Notes: generated by a model not told the origin, from the sequence alone. A stretch of DNA of 64,000 bases from DASRBO01 sp035653595 (GCA_035653595.1 DASRBO010000107.1:1-64000), one strand, 5' to 3'; shown: positions 1-8,156, counted from the first letter of the stretch. A program made the numbers and translations.

Positions 1-2
1 TC

Positions 3-119
3 CGGCTGGAGGGGAGGCTGTTCGTCGAGTGCCAGACCGATCCGGAGACGACCGCCATGGAGGAGGCGGCATCGGCCCGCTACGCCGAAGCCGGCCCGAC
101 CGCCCGTGTCGAGCTCTGA
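3..119 (+). CDS. C-terminal fragment of an unidentified protein (gene enters from the left)
   Basis: An open frame runs in from the window edge and stops at TGA 117-119. Only 38 residues are visible, ending in an Ala/Glu-rich helix-like tail (...AARYAEAGPTARVEL would be typical of the end of an acyl-CoA or cofactor-binding enzyme, but no motif is present). It overlaps the start of the CoA-transferase gene by 14 bases, so the two are probably translationally coupled and in one operon. The family cannot be named from this fragment. Confidence 0.55.
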   Translation, partial: RLEGRLFVECQTDPETTAMEEAASARYAEAGPTARVEL

Positions 120-1488
120 TCCCACCCATGAGCTGATCGAGTCGGCCTGGCGGGCCGTGGCCGGGGGGACACCGTTGCCGGTCGAGGTCAGGGTGGAGGG
201 CGAGGCCGGCCACCTCGGCTCCGCCTTTCGGGTCGAGGAGGCCGCCGTCGCCTGCGTGGCGGTGGCCCTGGCGGCGGCCGCCGCCCTGGCCAGTGGGGCC
301 CGGGGCGGGCCCGGCGAGGTGGGCCTGCACCGGGCCCAGGTGGCGATGGCGGTGCGCAGCGAGCGCTACTTCGACGCCGGCGGCGCCACCGGAGCCGGCT
401 TCGCCCCCCTGTCGCGCTTCTGGCCGACCGCCGACGGCTGGGTCCGCACCCACGCCAACTACCCATGGCACAAGGCCGCCCTGCTTCAGGCGCTGGGCGC
501 CGGCGAGGAGGAGGTGGGGGCGGCCATGAAGGCCCGGCCGAGCGAGCAGGTGGAGGAGGCGGTGTTCGCCGCCGGCGGGGTGGCCGCCGCCGTGCGCAGC
601 CGGGCCGAGTGGAGGGACCATCCCCAGGGCCGGGCGGTGGCAGCCGAGCCGCTGGTGTCGCATCAGCGCTTCGACGGCGCCCCACCACGTCGGGCCCACG
701 AGGGGCCGTTGCCCGCCGCCGGGGTCAGGGTCATCGACCTCACCAGGGTCATCGCCGGCCCGGTCTGCACCCGCTACCTGGGGGCGATGGGGGCCGAGGT
801 GCTGAGGATCGACTCCCCGTCGGTTCCCGACATGGCCCCGGGCGCCGCGGCCGACACGCTGCTTGGCAAGCGCAGCGCCGCCCTCGATCTGGAGCGGAGC
901 GGGGACCGGGCCAGGCTGCAGGAGCTGCTCGCCGAGGCCGACGTGGTGGTGGCCGGCTACCGGCCCGGCGCCCTCTACCGCTTCGGGCTGGACCCCGCGG
1001 CGCTGGTGGACGCCCATCCGGGCCTGGTCGTCGTGTGCCTCGACGCCTGGGGGCATGCCGGCCCGTGGGCCGGTCGGCGGGGCTTCGACAGCGTGGTGCA
1101 GGCCCCGACCGGCATAGCCGACGGCGAGTCCGTCGACGGGACGCCGGGTGCCCTGCCGTGCCAGCTCCTCGACCACGGGACCGGCTATCTGGCCGCCGCC
1201 GCCGTGCTCGACTCGCTGCGCCGCCAACGCGGCGAGGGCGGCACCTATCTGCGGCGGCTGTCGCTGGCCCGCACGGCGGCCTGGTTGGTCGAGGCCGGCC
1301 CGGCCGGGGAGCGCCCGCCGGCGCCGGTCGAGGACGAGCGGCCCTGGGTGGTCGACCTCGGTCCTTCCCTGTCGGCGGTGGGCCCGCCCGGACGGATCGG
1401 CGACCGGGCGCTGGCGTGGCCCGGGCCCCCGGCCCGCTACCAGCAGGACGCCCCGGCGTGGAGCACGGTCACAGGAGCCGGTCGGTGA
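106..1488 (+). CDS. CaiB/BaiF family III CoA-transferase
   Basis: Family III CoA-transferases move CoA between acyl-CoA and a free carboxylic acid through an Asp-CoA anhydride intermediate. The diagnostic segment (GVRVIDLTRVIAGPVCTRYL) begins near residue 206, followed by a G-AEV-RID stretch. The GFDSVVQ motif places the expected catalytic aspartate at residue 328. At 460 residues it is longer than the usual ~400, and the CaiB core is preceded by about 200 residues that look like a divergent copy of the fold. GTG 106 overlaps the upstream gene by 14 bases; no strong ribosome site is needed if coupled. The substrate cannot be read from sequence. The 3' end overlaps the convergent DUF1810 gene by 20 bases. 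Confidence 0.85.
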   Translation: MSSSDPTHELIESAWRAVAGGTPLPVEVRVEGEAGHLGSAFRVEEAAVACVAVALAAAAALASGARGGPGEVGLHRAQVAMAVRSERYFDAGGATGAGFAPLSRFWPTADGWVRTHANYPWHKAALLQALGAGEEEVGAAMKARPSEQVEEAVFAAGGVAAAVRSRAEWRDHPQGRAVAAEPLVSHQRFDGAPPRRAHEGPLPAAGVRVIDLTRVIAGPVCTRYLGAMGAEVLRIDSPSVPDMAPGAAADTLLGKRSAALDLERSGDRARLQELLAEADVVVAGYRPGALYRFGLDPAALVDAHPGLVVVCLDAWGHAGPWAGRRGFDSVVQAPTGIADGESVDGTPGALPCQLLDHGTGYLAAAAVLDSLRRQRGEGGTYLRRLSLARTAAWLVEAGPAGERPPAPVEDERPWVVDLGPSLSAVGPPGRIGDRALAWPGPPARYQQDAPAWSTVTGAGR

Positions 1489-1903
1489 GCGGGTCGGGTG
1501 AGCCGCCGAAGAACTTGTCGAGCACGGCGGCGAAGGCCTTCTCCCCTGGGTCGGCCCGCATGAACAGGGTCATCGAGGAGCGCAGCTTGAGGGCGTCAAC
1601 CGGACCGAGGATCTCCTCGGCCGACCCGGCCGGCGACTGCGCCAGCACGGAGGCGCACTCCCGCAGCCGGGCTCCCAGTACCGGGTGGGCGAGGTAGGCG
1701 CGGGCCTCGGGCAACGAGGTGATGCCGAAGCGGACCGCCGTCGGGCTGCGTCCGAGCCCGGCCAGCTGGGGGAAGACGAACCACATCCAGTGGGTCGTCT
1801 TGCGCCCGCGGCGCAGCTCGTCGAGGGCGCGGGAGTAGGTGCCTTCGTCGTCCTGGGCCGCCACGAAGCGCCCCAGGTCGTAGGGGTCGTCAGAGGGGTC
1901 CAC
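1469..1903 (-). CDS. DUF1810 family protein
   Basis: A 144-residue protein with the hallmarks of DUF1810: an N-terminal DLGRFVAAQ segment, a HWMWFVFPQLAGLG core (about residues 38-51), the ARAYLAHPVLGARLREC segment and a C-terminal D-LKL-SSMTLF stretch. It is cytosolic, all-helical by appearance, and of unknown biochemical function. GTG 1903 is preceded on its strand by GGAG at a spacing of 9. It is divergent from the Ddn-like gene (57-base gap) and convergent with the CoA-transferase gene, whose last 20 bases it overlaps. Confidence 0.85.
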   Translation of the reverse strand: MDPSDDPYDLGRFVAAQDDEGTYSRALDELRRGRKTTHWMWFVFPQLAGLGRSPTAVRFGITSLPEARAYLAHPVLGARLRECASVLAQSPAGSAEEILGPVDALKLRSSMTLFMRADPGEKAFAAVLDKFFGGSPDPLTDRLL

Positions 1904-1960
1904 CGTTCATCGTCTCCAAATCGGTCCGGTTAACGTTGGCGGCCGGGAGGTGCTGGGACC

Positions 1961-2383
1961 ATGGCTGATCCCGTCAGGGACTGGAACACCAAGATCATCG
2001 ACGAGTTCAGGGCCAACGGCGGCAAGGTGGGGGGCCCGTTCGACGGGGCACCGATGATCCTGGTGCACCACCGCGGCGCTCGCACCGGCACCGAGCGGGT
2101 CAACCCCCTGGTGTACCTGCCGGTGGGGCGCGACTTCGCTGTGTTCGGGTCGAAGGGCGGGGCGCCGTCGCACCCCCAGTGGTTCCACAACCTCAAGGCC
2201 AACCCGGAGACGACGGTCGAGGTCGGCACCGAGGTCCACCAGGTCAGGGCCAGGGTGCTCGAGGGCGCCGAGCGGGAGGAGGTCTGGGCCAAGCAGAAGC
2301 GGGCCATGCCCACCTTCGCCGACTACGAGACCAGGGCCGGGTCGCGCCAGATCCCCGTCGTGCTGCTCGAGCGGACCGACTGA
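1961..2383 (+). CDS. Ddn-like (DUF385) deazaflavin F420-dependent oxidoreductase
   Basis: A 140-residue protein of the Ddn/DUF385 nitroreductase family, which use F420H2 to reduce quinones or xenobiotics in actinobacteria. Recognisable landmarks are RDWNTKIIDEFRANGGKVGG near the N terminus, LVHHRGARTG-ERVNPLVYLP, the PSHPQWFHNLKANP segment and the terminal IPVVLLER strand. The GGGAGGTG ribosome site sits 8 bases before ATG 1961. The membrane-anchoring N-terminal helix of Mycobacterium Ddn is absent, so it is probably soluble. Monocistronic by spacing; a strong hairpin lies 130 bases downstream. F420 use is inferred from the family, not shown. Confidence 0.88.
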   Translation: MADPVRDWNTKIIDEFRANGGKVGGPFDGAPMILVHHRGARTGTERVNPLVYLPVGRDFAVFGSKGGAPSHPQWFHNLKANPETTVEVGTEVHQVRARVLEGAEREEVWAKQKRAMPTFADYETRAGSRQIPVVLLERTD

Positions 2384-2513
2384 CGCAGGCCCGTTGCTAT
2401 TGGCGGGCGCCTTCCCCGGACAGCCCTTAGTCTTCCCGTCATGCGATGGAGGCACAGGGTCCCCGACCGGCTGATGGCCTGGCGGGGAACCGTCGCACCT
2501 CAGAACGGCTAGT

Positions 2514-2550
2514 CCGCCGCTTCCTCACCAGGTCTAGGAGGAAGCGGCGG
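2514..2550 (+). terminator. Perfect 13-bp stem-loop, terminator or leader structure
   Basis: CCGCCGCTTCCTC (2514-2526) pairs perfectly with GAGGAAGCGGCGG (2538-2550) around an 11-base loop. There is no T tract after it. It lies between the Ddn-like stop and the GTPase start, about 80 bases before the latter, so it may end the upstream transcript or act in the GTPase leader. Confidence 0.6.
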
Positions 2551-2631
2551 GAACAGGACGCGGCCGACCGACCGGAGCAGTCGGGATCGAAGCGCCGCGC
2601 CACCTCCCGCCCGTACACAGGGAGGTTCTCC

Positions 2632-3561
2632 GTGCCGATGCCGCACCGGGTCCAGATGCAGCTCATCAAGACCCGTCTGGTCGGGAAGGAGGGGACGCTG
2701 CGCATCCGCGAGCTGCGGGCAATCCTCGACGAGCTGCCCGACTACCGCAACGGCCCCTACGCGGACATCCGCAAGTGGGTCAACGCCGAAATCGCCAGCA
2801 CCCGCACCCGCTCGCGGGTCACCGCCCGCGACTCGATCGAGATCAGGCGCCAGGGGGCGGCCCAGATCGTCCTGGTGGGCCCGCCCAACGTGGGCAAGTC
2901 CACCCTGCTGCAGTCGCTGTCCGACATCCAGATCCGCACCGGCGACTTCGCCTTCACCACCCTGCGCCCAGTGGCGGCGGTGACGCGCATCGGCGGCGTT
3001 CCGGTGCAGGTGGTCGAGATCCCCGGGCTCCTGCCCGGGGCGGCCGAGGGGCGGGGCGGTGGGCGGGCCCTGCTCGGCGTGGCCCGCCGGGCCGACGCCA
3101 TGGTGCTCTGTCACGACGCCGCCCGGCCGGTGGAGGCTCTGTCGTTGCTGCGGGCCGAATTGGCCGAGGCCGGGGTCGAGCTGCCTGCGGTGGTGGCCGC
3201 CACCAGGCTGGACGAGGCACCCCCGGGGGCGCTTCCCGCCCTCGCCGAGGCGGTGGGGGACCTGGCGGTGGTCGGGGTGTCGGTCCTCGACGACGGGTCG
3301 CTGGACGGTCTTCGGGAGGCGATGTGGTCCCTCACCGGGCTCATCCGTGTCCATCCCCGCCGCCACGGGCGCCCCGACGAGCCGGTCGCCATGCGGCCCC
3401 CGGTAACGGTGGCCGAGTTCGCCGACGCCATCCACCACGACCTGGGGGCGGGGGCGGTGGGGGCCCGGCTGTGGGGCCGCTCGGCCCGCTTCCCCGGCCA
3501 GCGGGTGGGGCGCGGACACCGGCTCGCCGACGGCGACCAGGTGGAGATCCTGCTCAGGTGA
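2632..3561 (+). CDS. DRG/Obg-type GTPase with C-terminal TGS domain
   Basis: A 309-residue GTPase of the DRG branch of the Obg superfamily, proteins that act at the ribosome or in RNA contexts. An N-terminal helical segment (1-70) precedes the G1 P-loop GPPNVGKS at 83-90. Switch II reads EIPG (127-130) where DxPG is usual, and G4 reads TRLD (189-192) instead of NKxD/TKxD. A TGS domain occupies roughly 235-309 (ending GHRLADGDQVEILLR). GTG 2632 was chosen because GGAGG lies 7 bases before it. A longer frame opens at ATG 2446, but it has no ribosome site and would span the 13-bp hairpin at 2514-2550. It is convergent with DUF3052, overlapping by 8 bases. The altered G3 and G4 motifs make nucleotide specificity uncertain. 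Confidence 0.85.
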   Translation: MPMPHRVQMQLIKTRLVGKEGTLRIRELRAILDELPDYRNGPYADIRKWVNAEIASTRTRSRVTARDSIEIRRQGAAQIVLVGPPNVGKSTLLQSLSDIQIRTGDFAFTTLRPVAAVTRIGGVPVQVVEIPGLLPGAAEGRGGGRALLGVARRADAMVLCHDAARPVEALSLLRAELAEAGVELPAVVAATRLDEAPPGALPALAEAVGDLAVVGVSVLDDGSLDGLREAMWSLTGLIRVHPRRHGRPDEPVAMRPPVTVAEFADAIHHDLGAGAVGARLWGRSARFPGQRVGRGHRLADGDQVEILLR

Positions 3562-3955
3562 CGGCCGAGCGCCGCCACCGGAACTGCAGCCCCGACCAGT
3601 CCTCGTCGATGGCCGCCACCTTCACGTCCACCAGACCGGTGGGCAGCACCGCCAGGCGGACAGCGTTGTCGGACAGGTCGCTCCGGTGGCCGGCCGCCTT
3701 GCGGGGCCAGGCCACCCACAGGGCACAGCCCGGCCCGACGGTGGCAGCCAGGCCGGCTATGCGCCGCTCCAGCGAGGCGGCGTCGGTGAAGAAGGCGACG
3801 CAGACCTCGGCCTCCCTGGCCGTGCGGGCCCGGCGCTGGTCGGAGCCGGGGGGCAGGCCGGGCACCTCCCAGCCGGCGGGGGCGCCAACCAGGGCGACCC
3901 GGTAGCCGGGCTTCACCCCCAGCTTGGCCGCCGTCGCCGTGGCACCTTCGGGCAC
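3554..3955 (-). CDS. DUF3052 family protein
   Basis: A 133-residue protein matching DUF3052: it opens with A-KLGVKPGYRVALVGAPAGW, has a central ALWVAWPRKAAGHRSDLSDN segment, and ends with VKVAAIDEDWSGLQFRWRR. Actinobacterial family, cytosolic, function unknown. The start is GTG 3955. Its neighbours are the convergent GTPase (8-base overlap) and the CHAP repeat protein, which diverges from a 66-base gap holding both promoters. Confidence 0.85.
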   Translation of the reverse strand: MPEGATATAAKLGVKPGYRVALVGAPAGWEVPGLPPGSDQRRARTAREAEVCVAFFTDAASLERRIAGLAATVGPGCALWVAWPRKAAGHRSDLSDNAVRLAVLPTGLVDVKVAAIDEDWSGLQFRWRRSAVT

Positions 3956-4021
3956 GGCTGGACACTACGTGCGTCGGGCCCACCACCGTCCGGGGGCCGG
4001 CGCCCGTATCATCTCCGCCCT

Positions 4022-5389
4022 ATGCGGCGGTCCATGTCTGTGGTGGTGGCCCTCGTCCTGGCCGCTCTCCTGCTCAGCCCGGCGGCGGCCGGCGCCGCGG
4101 CCGGCCCTCACACCGGCTTCGTCGGCGCCGCCGTCGACGGCTACGGGGACGCCCCCTCGCTGGGCGGCCCCGGCGGCTCGGAGCTGGCCGCCCCGGCGGT
4201 GGGCATGGCCGCCACCCCCGACGGGCGGGGCTACTGGGTGGTGGCCGCCGACGGGGGGGTGTTCAGCTACGGCGACGCCGGCTTCTTCGGGTCGCTGGGC
4301 GCCCTGCACCTGGCCGCCCCCATCGTCGGGATGGCCGCCACCCCCGACGGCGCCGGCTACTGGCTGGTGGCCCTCGACGGGGGGGTGTTCACCATGGGCG
4401 ACGCCCACTTCTTCGGCTCCCTGGGGGCCGCTCCGCCGGCCCACTCGATCGTGGCCATGGCGGTCACGCCCGGCGGCCTGGGCTACTGGCTGGTCGGCAG
4501 CGACGGCGCGGTGTACCCGTTCGGGGACGCCGTGTCCTACGGGTCGATGAAGGGACAGAACCTGGCCGCCCCCATGAGCGCCATCGTCGCCACGCCCGAC
4601 GGGCTGGGCTACTGGCTGATCGGGAGCGACGGCGGGGTGTTCACCTTCGGCGACGCCACCTACGAGGGCTCCGCCGCCAACATGAACATAAACACCTGGA
4701 TCACCGGGGCGGCGGCGACCCCTGACGGCAAGGGCTACTGGCTGGCGGCGGCGACCGGCGGCATCCTCACCTTCGGCGACGCCACCTTCGAGGGGCCGAA
4801 CCCCAACAACCCTCCGTTCTCGCCCACGGTCGCTATGGCAACCACCCCCGACGGCAACGGCTACTGGCTGCTGCGCCAGGACGAGGTGGCCACCGCCTTC
4901 TCCAACCCCGGACCGAGCTCGTCCGCCCTGCCCGCCGCGCCGAAGATCGTCGCCCGGGCGGCCAGCCAGATCGGCCCCGACCCCGACGCGTCCCAGGGCA
5001 GCTACTGCAACCCCTATGGCCCGTGCGAGGAGTGGTGCGCCCTGTTCGCCACCTGGGTGTGGGACCAGGCCGGCTTCAGCGTGCCGCAGTACGCCTTCAC
5101 CGGGGACGTGTGGAACTGGGGCCAGGCCCACGGCCGGGTGCTGCCGGCGAACGCCACCCCGGTGCCCGGCGACGCCGTCATGTACGGCACCGGGCCCCAG
5201 AACGCTTCGACCTCGGTGCACATGGGGATCGTCACCCAGGTGTGGCCGGACGGCGCCATCGTGACGGTGGAGGGCGACGCCGGCCCCGAGCCGGCCGGGC
5301 AGTACGCCGTGGTCATCAACGGGCCGTTCCTGCCTTCGGAGTCCCAGGGCTACAACGCCACCCCCATCTACGGCTACGTGCAGCCGTAG
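4022..5389 (+). CDS. Secreted repeat (propeller-like) protein with C-terminal CHAP peptidoglycan hydrolase domain
   Basis: A 455-residue exported protein. Residues 1-26 are a signal peptide (Arg-rich start, long Ala/Leu/Val core, AGAAA). Residues about 62-290 hold six units of roughly 40 residues, each with ATPDG-GYW-(L/V)V-DGGVF-(F/Y)GDA-FxGS landmarks. This repeat is common in secreted proteins of Acidimicrobiia and probably folds as a beta-propeller. Residues about 310-455 form a CHAP domain with Cys339 (EEWCALFATWVWDQAG) and His400 (SVHMGIV) in the expected order, plus two N-terminal cysteines that may form a disulfide. CHAP enzymes cleave peptidoglycan amide or peptide bonds. The repeats may bind the cell wall or a surface glycan (inference). 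ATG 4022 is the first start in front of the signal peptide; in-frame sequence upstream is shadow of DUF3052. Confidence 0.88.
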   Translation: MRRSMSVVVALVLAALLLSPAAAGAAAGPHTGFVGAAVDGYGDAPSLGGPGGSELAAPAVGMAATPDGRGYWVVAADGGVFSYGDAGFFGSLGALHLAAPIVGMAATPDGAGYWLVALDGGVFTMGDAHFFGSLGAAPPAHSIVAMAVTPGGLGYWLVGSDGAVYPFGDAVSYGSMKGQNLAAPMSAIVATPDGLGYWLIGSDGGVFTFGDATYEGSAANMNINTWITGAAATPDGKGYWLAAATGGILTFGDATFEGPNPNNPPFSPTVAMATTPDGNGYWLLRQDEVATAFSNPGPSSSALPAAPKIVARAASQIGPDPDASQGSYCNPYGPCEEWCALFATWVWDQAGFSVPQYAFTGDVWNWGQAHGRVLPANATPVPGDAVMYGTGPQNASTSVHMGIVTQVWPDGAIVTVEGDAGPEPAGQYAVVINGPFLPSESQGYNATPIYGYVQP

Positions 5390-5431
5390 CTCAGTAGGCC
5401 AATCCGCGCACCGCCGCGCGAACATGTCGGC

Positions 5432-6187
5432 TTGATCAACTTCAGGCTCGACGACCGGGTGGCCGTCGTCACCGGGGCCTCCTCCGGGCTCGGCGTGGCC
5501 TTCGCCGTCGCCCTGGCCGAGGCCGGGGCCGACGTGGTGCTGGCCGCCAGGCGGGTGGACCGGCTGGGCGAGACCCGGTTGCTGGTGGAGAAGACCGGGC
5601 GGCGGGCCCTGGCGGTGGCCACCGACGTCACCGTGCCCGAGCAGTGCCGGGCGGCGGTGGACCGGGCCATCGAAGCCTTCGGGCGGGTGGACGTGCTGGT
5701 CAACAACGCCGGGGTCGGCACGGCGGTGCCCGCCAGCCGCGAGACCCCCGAGGAGTTCCGCACCGTCATCGACGCCAACCTGCTGGGCAGCTACTGGATG
5801 GCCCAGGCCTGCGCCAAGGTCATGAAGCCGGGCTCGTCGATAATCAACATAGGCAGCGTGCTCGGCCTCACCACCGCCGGCCTTCCCCAGGCCGCCTACT
5901 CGGCCAGCAAGGCGGCCATCATCGGGCTCACCCGCGACCTGGCCCAGCAGTGGACCGGCCGCAAGGGGATCAGGGTGAACGCTCTGGCGCCGGGCTTCTT
6001 CCCGACGGAGATGACCGCCGACTACGAGCCTGACTACCTCGACAACGTCATCGCCCAGCGGGTGCCGGCCGGTCGGCCGGGCGAGCTGGAGGAGTGCGCC
6101 GCCGCCGTGGTCTTCCTAGCCGGCGACGCCGCCTCCTACATCACCGGCGTGGTGCTGCCGGTGGACGGCGGCCTGCTCACCACCTGA
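5432..6187 (+). CDS. Short-chain dehydrogenase/reductase (classical SDR)
   Basis: A 251-residue classical SDR, NAD(P)-dependent oxidoreductase of Rossmann fold. TGASSGLG (14-21) is the cofactor glycine motif, NNAG follows at 91-94, and the catalytic triad is Ser142, Tyr156 and Lys160 (YSASK). The C terminus has the usual PGFFPTEMT and GVVLPVDGG elements of the FabG-like subgroup. The start is taken as TTG 5432, the only start codon in frame at the family's normal N terminus. Substrate unknown. It follows the CHAP gene by 42 bases and is 5 bases from the next gene, so it probably forms an operon with the winged-helix-like protein. Confidence 0.87.
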   Translation: MINFRLDDRVAVVTGASSGLGVAFAVALAEAGADVVLAARRVDRLGETRLLVEKTGRRALAVATDVTVPEQCRAAVDRAIEAFGRVDVLVNNAGVGTAVPASRETPEEFRTVIDANLLGSYWMAQACAKVMKPGSSIINIGSVLGLTTAGLPQAAYSASKAAIIGLTRDLAQQWTGRKGIRVNALAPGFFPTEMTADYEPDYLDNVIAQRVPAGRPGELEECAAAVVFLAGDAASYITGVVLPVDGGLLTT

Positions 6188-6192
6188 GGGCC

Positions 6193-7215
6193 GTGGCCGA
6201 GCCGGTCCTGTCCAGCCTGCTGTCGCGGCTGTGGGTGGCCTTCGCCATCGAGGTGGACAGCGCTGTCGAGGAGGCCGCCACCGACGCCGTGCGCCGCCTG
6301 TTCCGCGTCTCGCTCTCGATGTGGGCCAACGGTCTGCGCCTGATACCGGCGGCGGGGGTGAGCCTGGCCGAGCTGAGGGCCCGGGCGGGGGCGGCGTGCA
6401 ACATCGGCGGCCTGGAGCGCTGGGGCTGGATCAACGTCGGCGACGGCCCCGGCCGCCGCCCCGGCTACGGGACAAGCACCGGACTGGGCGACGACACCGT
6501 TGTGCGCCCCAGCCGGGCCGGCACCTTCGCCCGCCGGGTCTGGCCCGAGGTCATAGCCGAGGTGGAGCAGCGCTGGCCGTCGCGCTTCGGCGCCGGCCGA
6601 ATCGACGCCCTGGCGGCGGCGGCCGCCCCGCACGGGGCGGGCATGCCGTGGTCGGTGCCCCAGGCGGCGCCGTCCAACGGCTTCTTCACCCGGGTGACCG
6701 GAACGACCGAGGAGCAGCCTGAGGCGGTGGTGCTGAGGCTGGGGCAGGCCCTCACCGCCGTCACCCTGCGGTGCGAGGACGGCGCCCCGGTATCCGCCCC
6801 GCTTGGTTCCAACCTGCTGCGGGTGGTCGGCCCCGACGGCTTGGCCCGGCGCGACCTGCCGGCGGCGGCGGGCGTCTCCAAGGAGGCGGCCGCCATGGCC
6901 ACCAGCTTCGCCCTGCGCCGCCAGCTGGTGGAGGACGAGGGCCGGACGCTCCGCCTCACCGCCGCCGGCCAGGCCCCGCTGGCGGGGTGGGAGGAGTGCG
7001 CCCGGGCCGGGGACCACGCCGGGCTGCGCCGGGCGGTCACCGCCATCACCTCGAGGGGCGAGGAGCTCGCTATGGGGCTGGGCCCGCCCGAGGGCGGCTG
7101 GCGGGGCCAGCACCCCTACCTGGCCCAGACCCGGCGCCTCATGGCCGACCCCATGGCGGCCCTGCCCTGGCAGCCGATGGTTCTGCACCGGGGCGGCTGG
7201 CCCGACGGCAGTTAG
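6193..7215 (+). CDS. Conserved hypothetical protein with winged-helix-like segment
   Basis: A 340-residue protein starting at GTG 6193, five bases after the SDR stop and so likely co-transcribed. No family was recognised with confidence. The C-terminal third (LPAAAGVSKEAAAMATSFALRRQLVE followed by RTLRLTAAG) reads like a MarR-type recognition helix and wing. The N-terminal part (SLAELRARAGAACNIGGLERWGWINV) reads like a second helix-turn-helix with a wing. A tandem winged-helix DNA-binding regulator is therefore a reasonable but unproven guess. Its stop overlaps the convergent phosphotransferase stop (TTAG). No membrane segment or signal peptide. Confidence 0.6.
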   Translation: MAEPVLSSLLSRLWVAFAIEVDSAVEEAATDAVRRLFRVSLSMWANGLRLIPAAGVSLAELRARAGAACNIGGLERWGWINVGDGPGRRPGYGTSTGLGDDTVVRPSRAGTFARRVWPEVIAEVEQRWPSRFGAGRIDALAAAAAPHGAGMPWSVPQAAPSNGFFTRVTGTTEEQPEAVVLRLGQALTAVTLRCEDGAPVSAPLGSNLLRVVGPDGLARRDLPAAAGVSKEAAAMATSFALRRQLVEDEGRTLRLTAAGQAPLAGWEECARAGDHAGLRRAVTAITSRGEELAMGLGPPEGGWRGQHPYLAQTRRLMADPMAALPWQPMVLHRGGWPDGS

Positions 7216-8156
7216 GCCGGTGGTAAGGCCAGTGGGAGCGGGCCGCGCTCGAGCACGGCGGCGACCAGGGCGGCGTTCTTCTCCAGGGCCGGGCGGTCGC
7301 CCACCCAGACGTTCCACGCCAGGTGGGCGGCGCCGATCTGCAGCTCGTAGCAGTGGTGCCGGCTGGCGGCATCGACGAGGGCGCCGGGGTCCGCCCTGAT
7401 CACCGGCGAGGAGACCGTCCGCCTCCACGGCTCGGCGGCGGCGATGCCGGGGTGCAGCGCCCCCCAGAAGCTGCACCACGCCACGTCGTAGAGGAAGTCG
7501 CCCCGCACCGAGCACTTCCACGAGAACACGGCGGTCACCGCGCCGGCGTCCTCGGTCACCAGCACGTTCCCGTGGAGGAGATCGCCGTGGACCAGGTCGC
7601 CCCGCTGCGGGCAGGCGTCGAGGAGCTCCTCCATGCGGGCCTCGGCCGCCCGGAACAGCCGGTCCGGCTCCGGCTCGGCCCCGAGTGACGCCCGCCAGCC
7701 GCTCACCAGCCGGTCGGGCGAGTCGACCAGGCCGTCGCGCAGGAACCGGTGCCAGTCGAGGTCGCCGGGCGCCGATTTGGGCACGGCGAAGAGGGCCTCA
7801 AGCAGCCCGGTCAGCATCGGACCGGCGCTTAGGCACTGGTCTGGTCTGACCGACTCGAGGTAGATGCCGTGGTGGCGGCGGGAGACCGCGAATGCCCGGC
7901 CGGCGGCCTCACCCACCTCCAGCACCTCGGGGACCGGCAGGCCGGGCCGGGCGAAGGCCATGGCCGAGCGGTCGGCCTCGAACCACGCCCGGTCGTCCCC
8001 GAAGCGCAGTACCAGCTCGCCCTCGGGGCACCGGAAGCCGAAGGCGGCCGACCAGAAGCCGCCACCGAGGCGCTCGAGATCGGCGACGAAGGCGTAGCGG
8101 GCCTCCAGGAAGGCCCGCGCCTCCTCGAGGCTCACCTGGGGGGCGGCCTGCCTCAC
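7212..8156 (-). CDS. APH-like phosphotransferase (aminoglycoside/choline kinase fold), atypical
   Basis: A 314-residue protein of the APH superfamily, which transfers ATP phosphate to small hydroxyl substrates. The catalytic-loop motif is intact: DLVHGDLLHGNVLV with His190, Asp192 and Asn197. An ATP-lid region (LRFGDDRAWFEAD) is recognisable near 50-62. In the metal-binding position usually read as ID(W/L), however, the sequence is AVFSWKCSVRGDFLYDVAW, with Ser212 replacing the expected Asp. GTG 8156 lies 4 bases after the stop of the upstream SDR gene, indicating an operon. Substrate unknown; drug resistance should not be assumed. Activity is uncertain given Ser212. Confidence 0.78.
   Translation of the reverse strand: MRQAAPQVSLEEARAFLEARYAFVADLERLGGGFWSAAFGFRCPEGELVLRFGDDRAWFEADRSAMAFARPGLPVPEVLEVGEAAGRAFAVSRRHHGIYLESVRPDQCLSAGPMLTGLLEALFAVPKSAPGDLDWHRFLRDGLVDSPDRLVSGWRASLGAEPEPDRLFRAAEARMEELLDACPQRGDLVHGDLLHGNVLVTEDAGAVTAVFSWKCSVRGDFLYDVAWCSFWGALHPGIAAAEPWRRTVSSPVIRADPGALVDAASRHHCYELQIGAAHLAWNVWVGDRPALEKNAALVAAVLERGPLPLALPPA

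Noticed and set aside
2446..2631. N-terminal extension of the GTPase from ATG 2446
   Set aside because: No ribosome site, highly basic low-complexity product, and it would cross a perfect 13-bp hairpin; GTG 2632 has GGAGG at a good distance.
2509..3519. Long minus-strand open frame opposite the GTPase
   Set aside because: It is the His/Gly/Arg-rich shadow expected opposite a GC-rich gene; the plus strand has a P-loop and a TGS domain.
4202..4870. CRISPR-like regular DNA repeats
   Set aside because: Periodicity comes from coding repeats of about 40 residues that vary at the DNA level; no identical direct repeats with unique spacers.
3965..5425. 486-codon minus-strand frame opposite the CHAP repeat protein
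   Set aside because: Its apparent repeats are only the reverse reading of the plus-strand repeats, and no family motif or signal is present.
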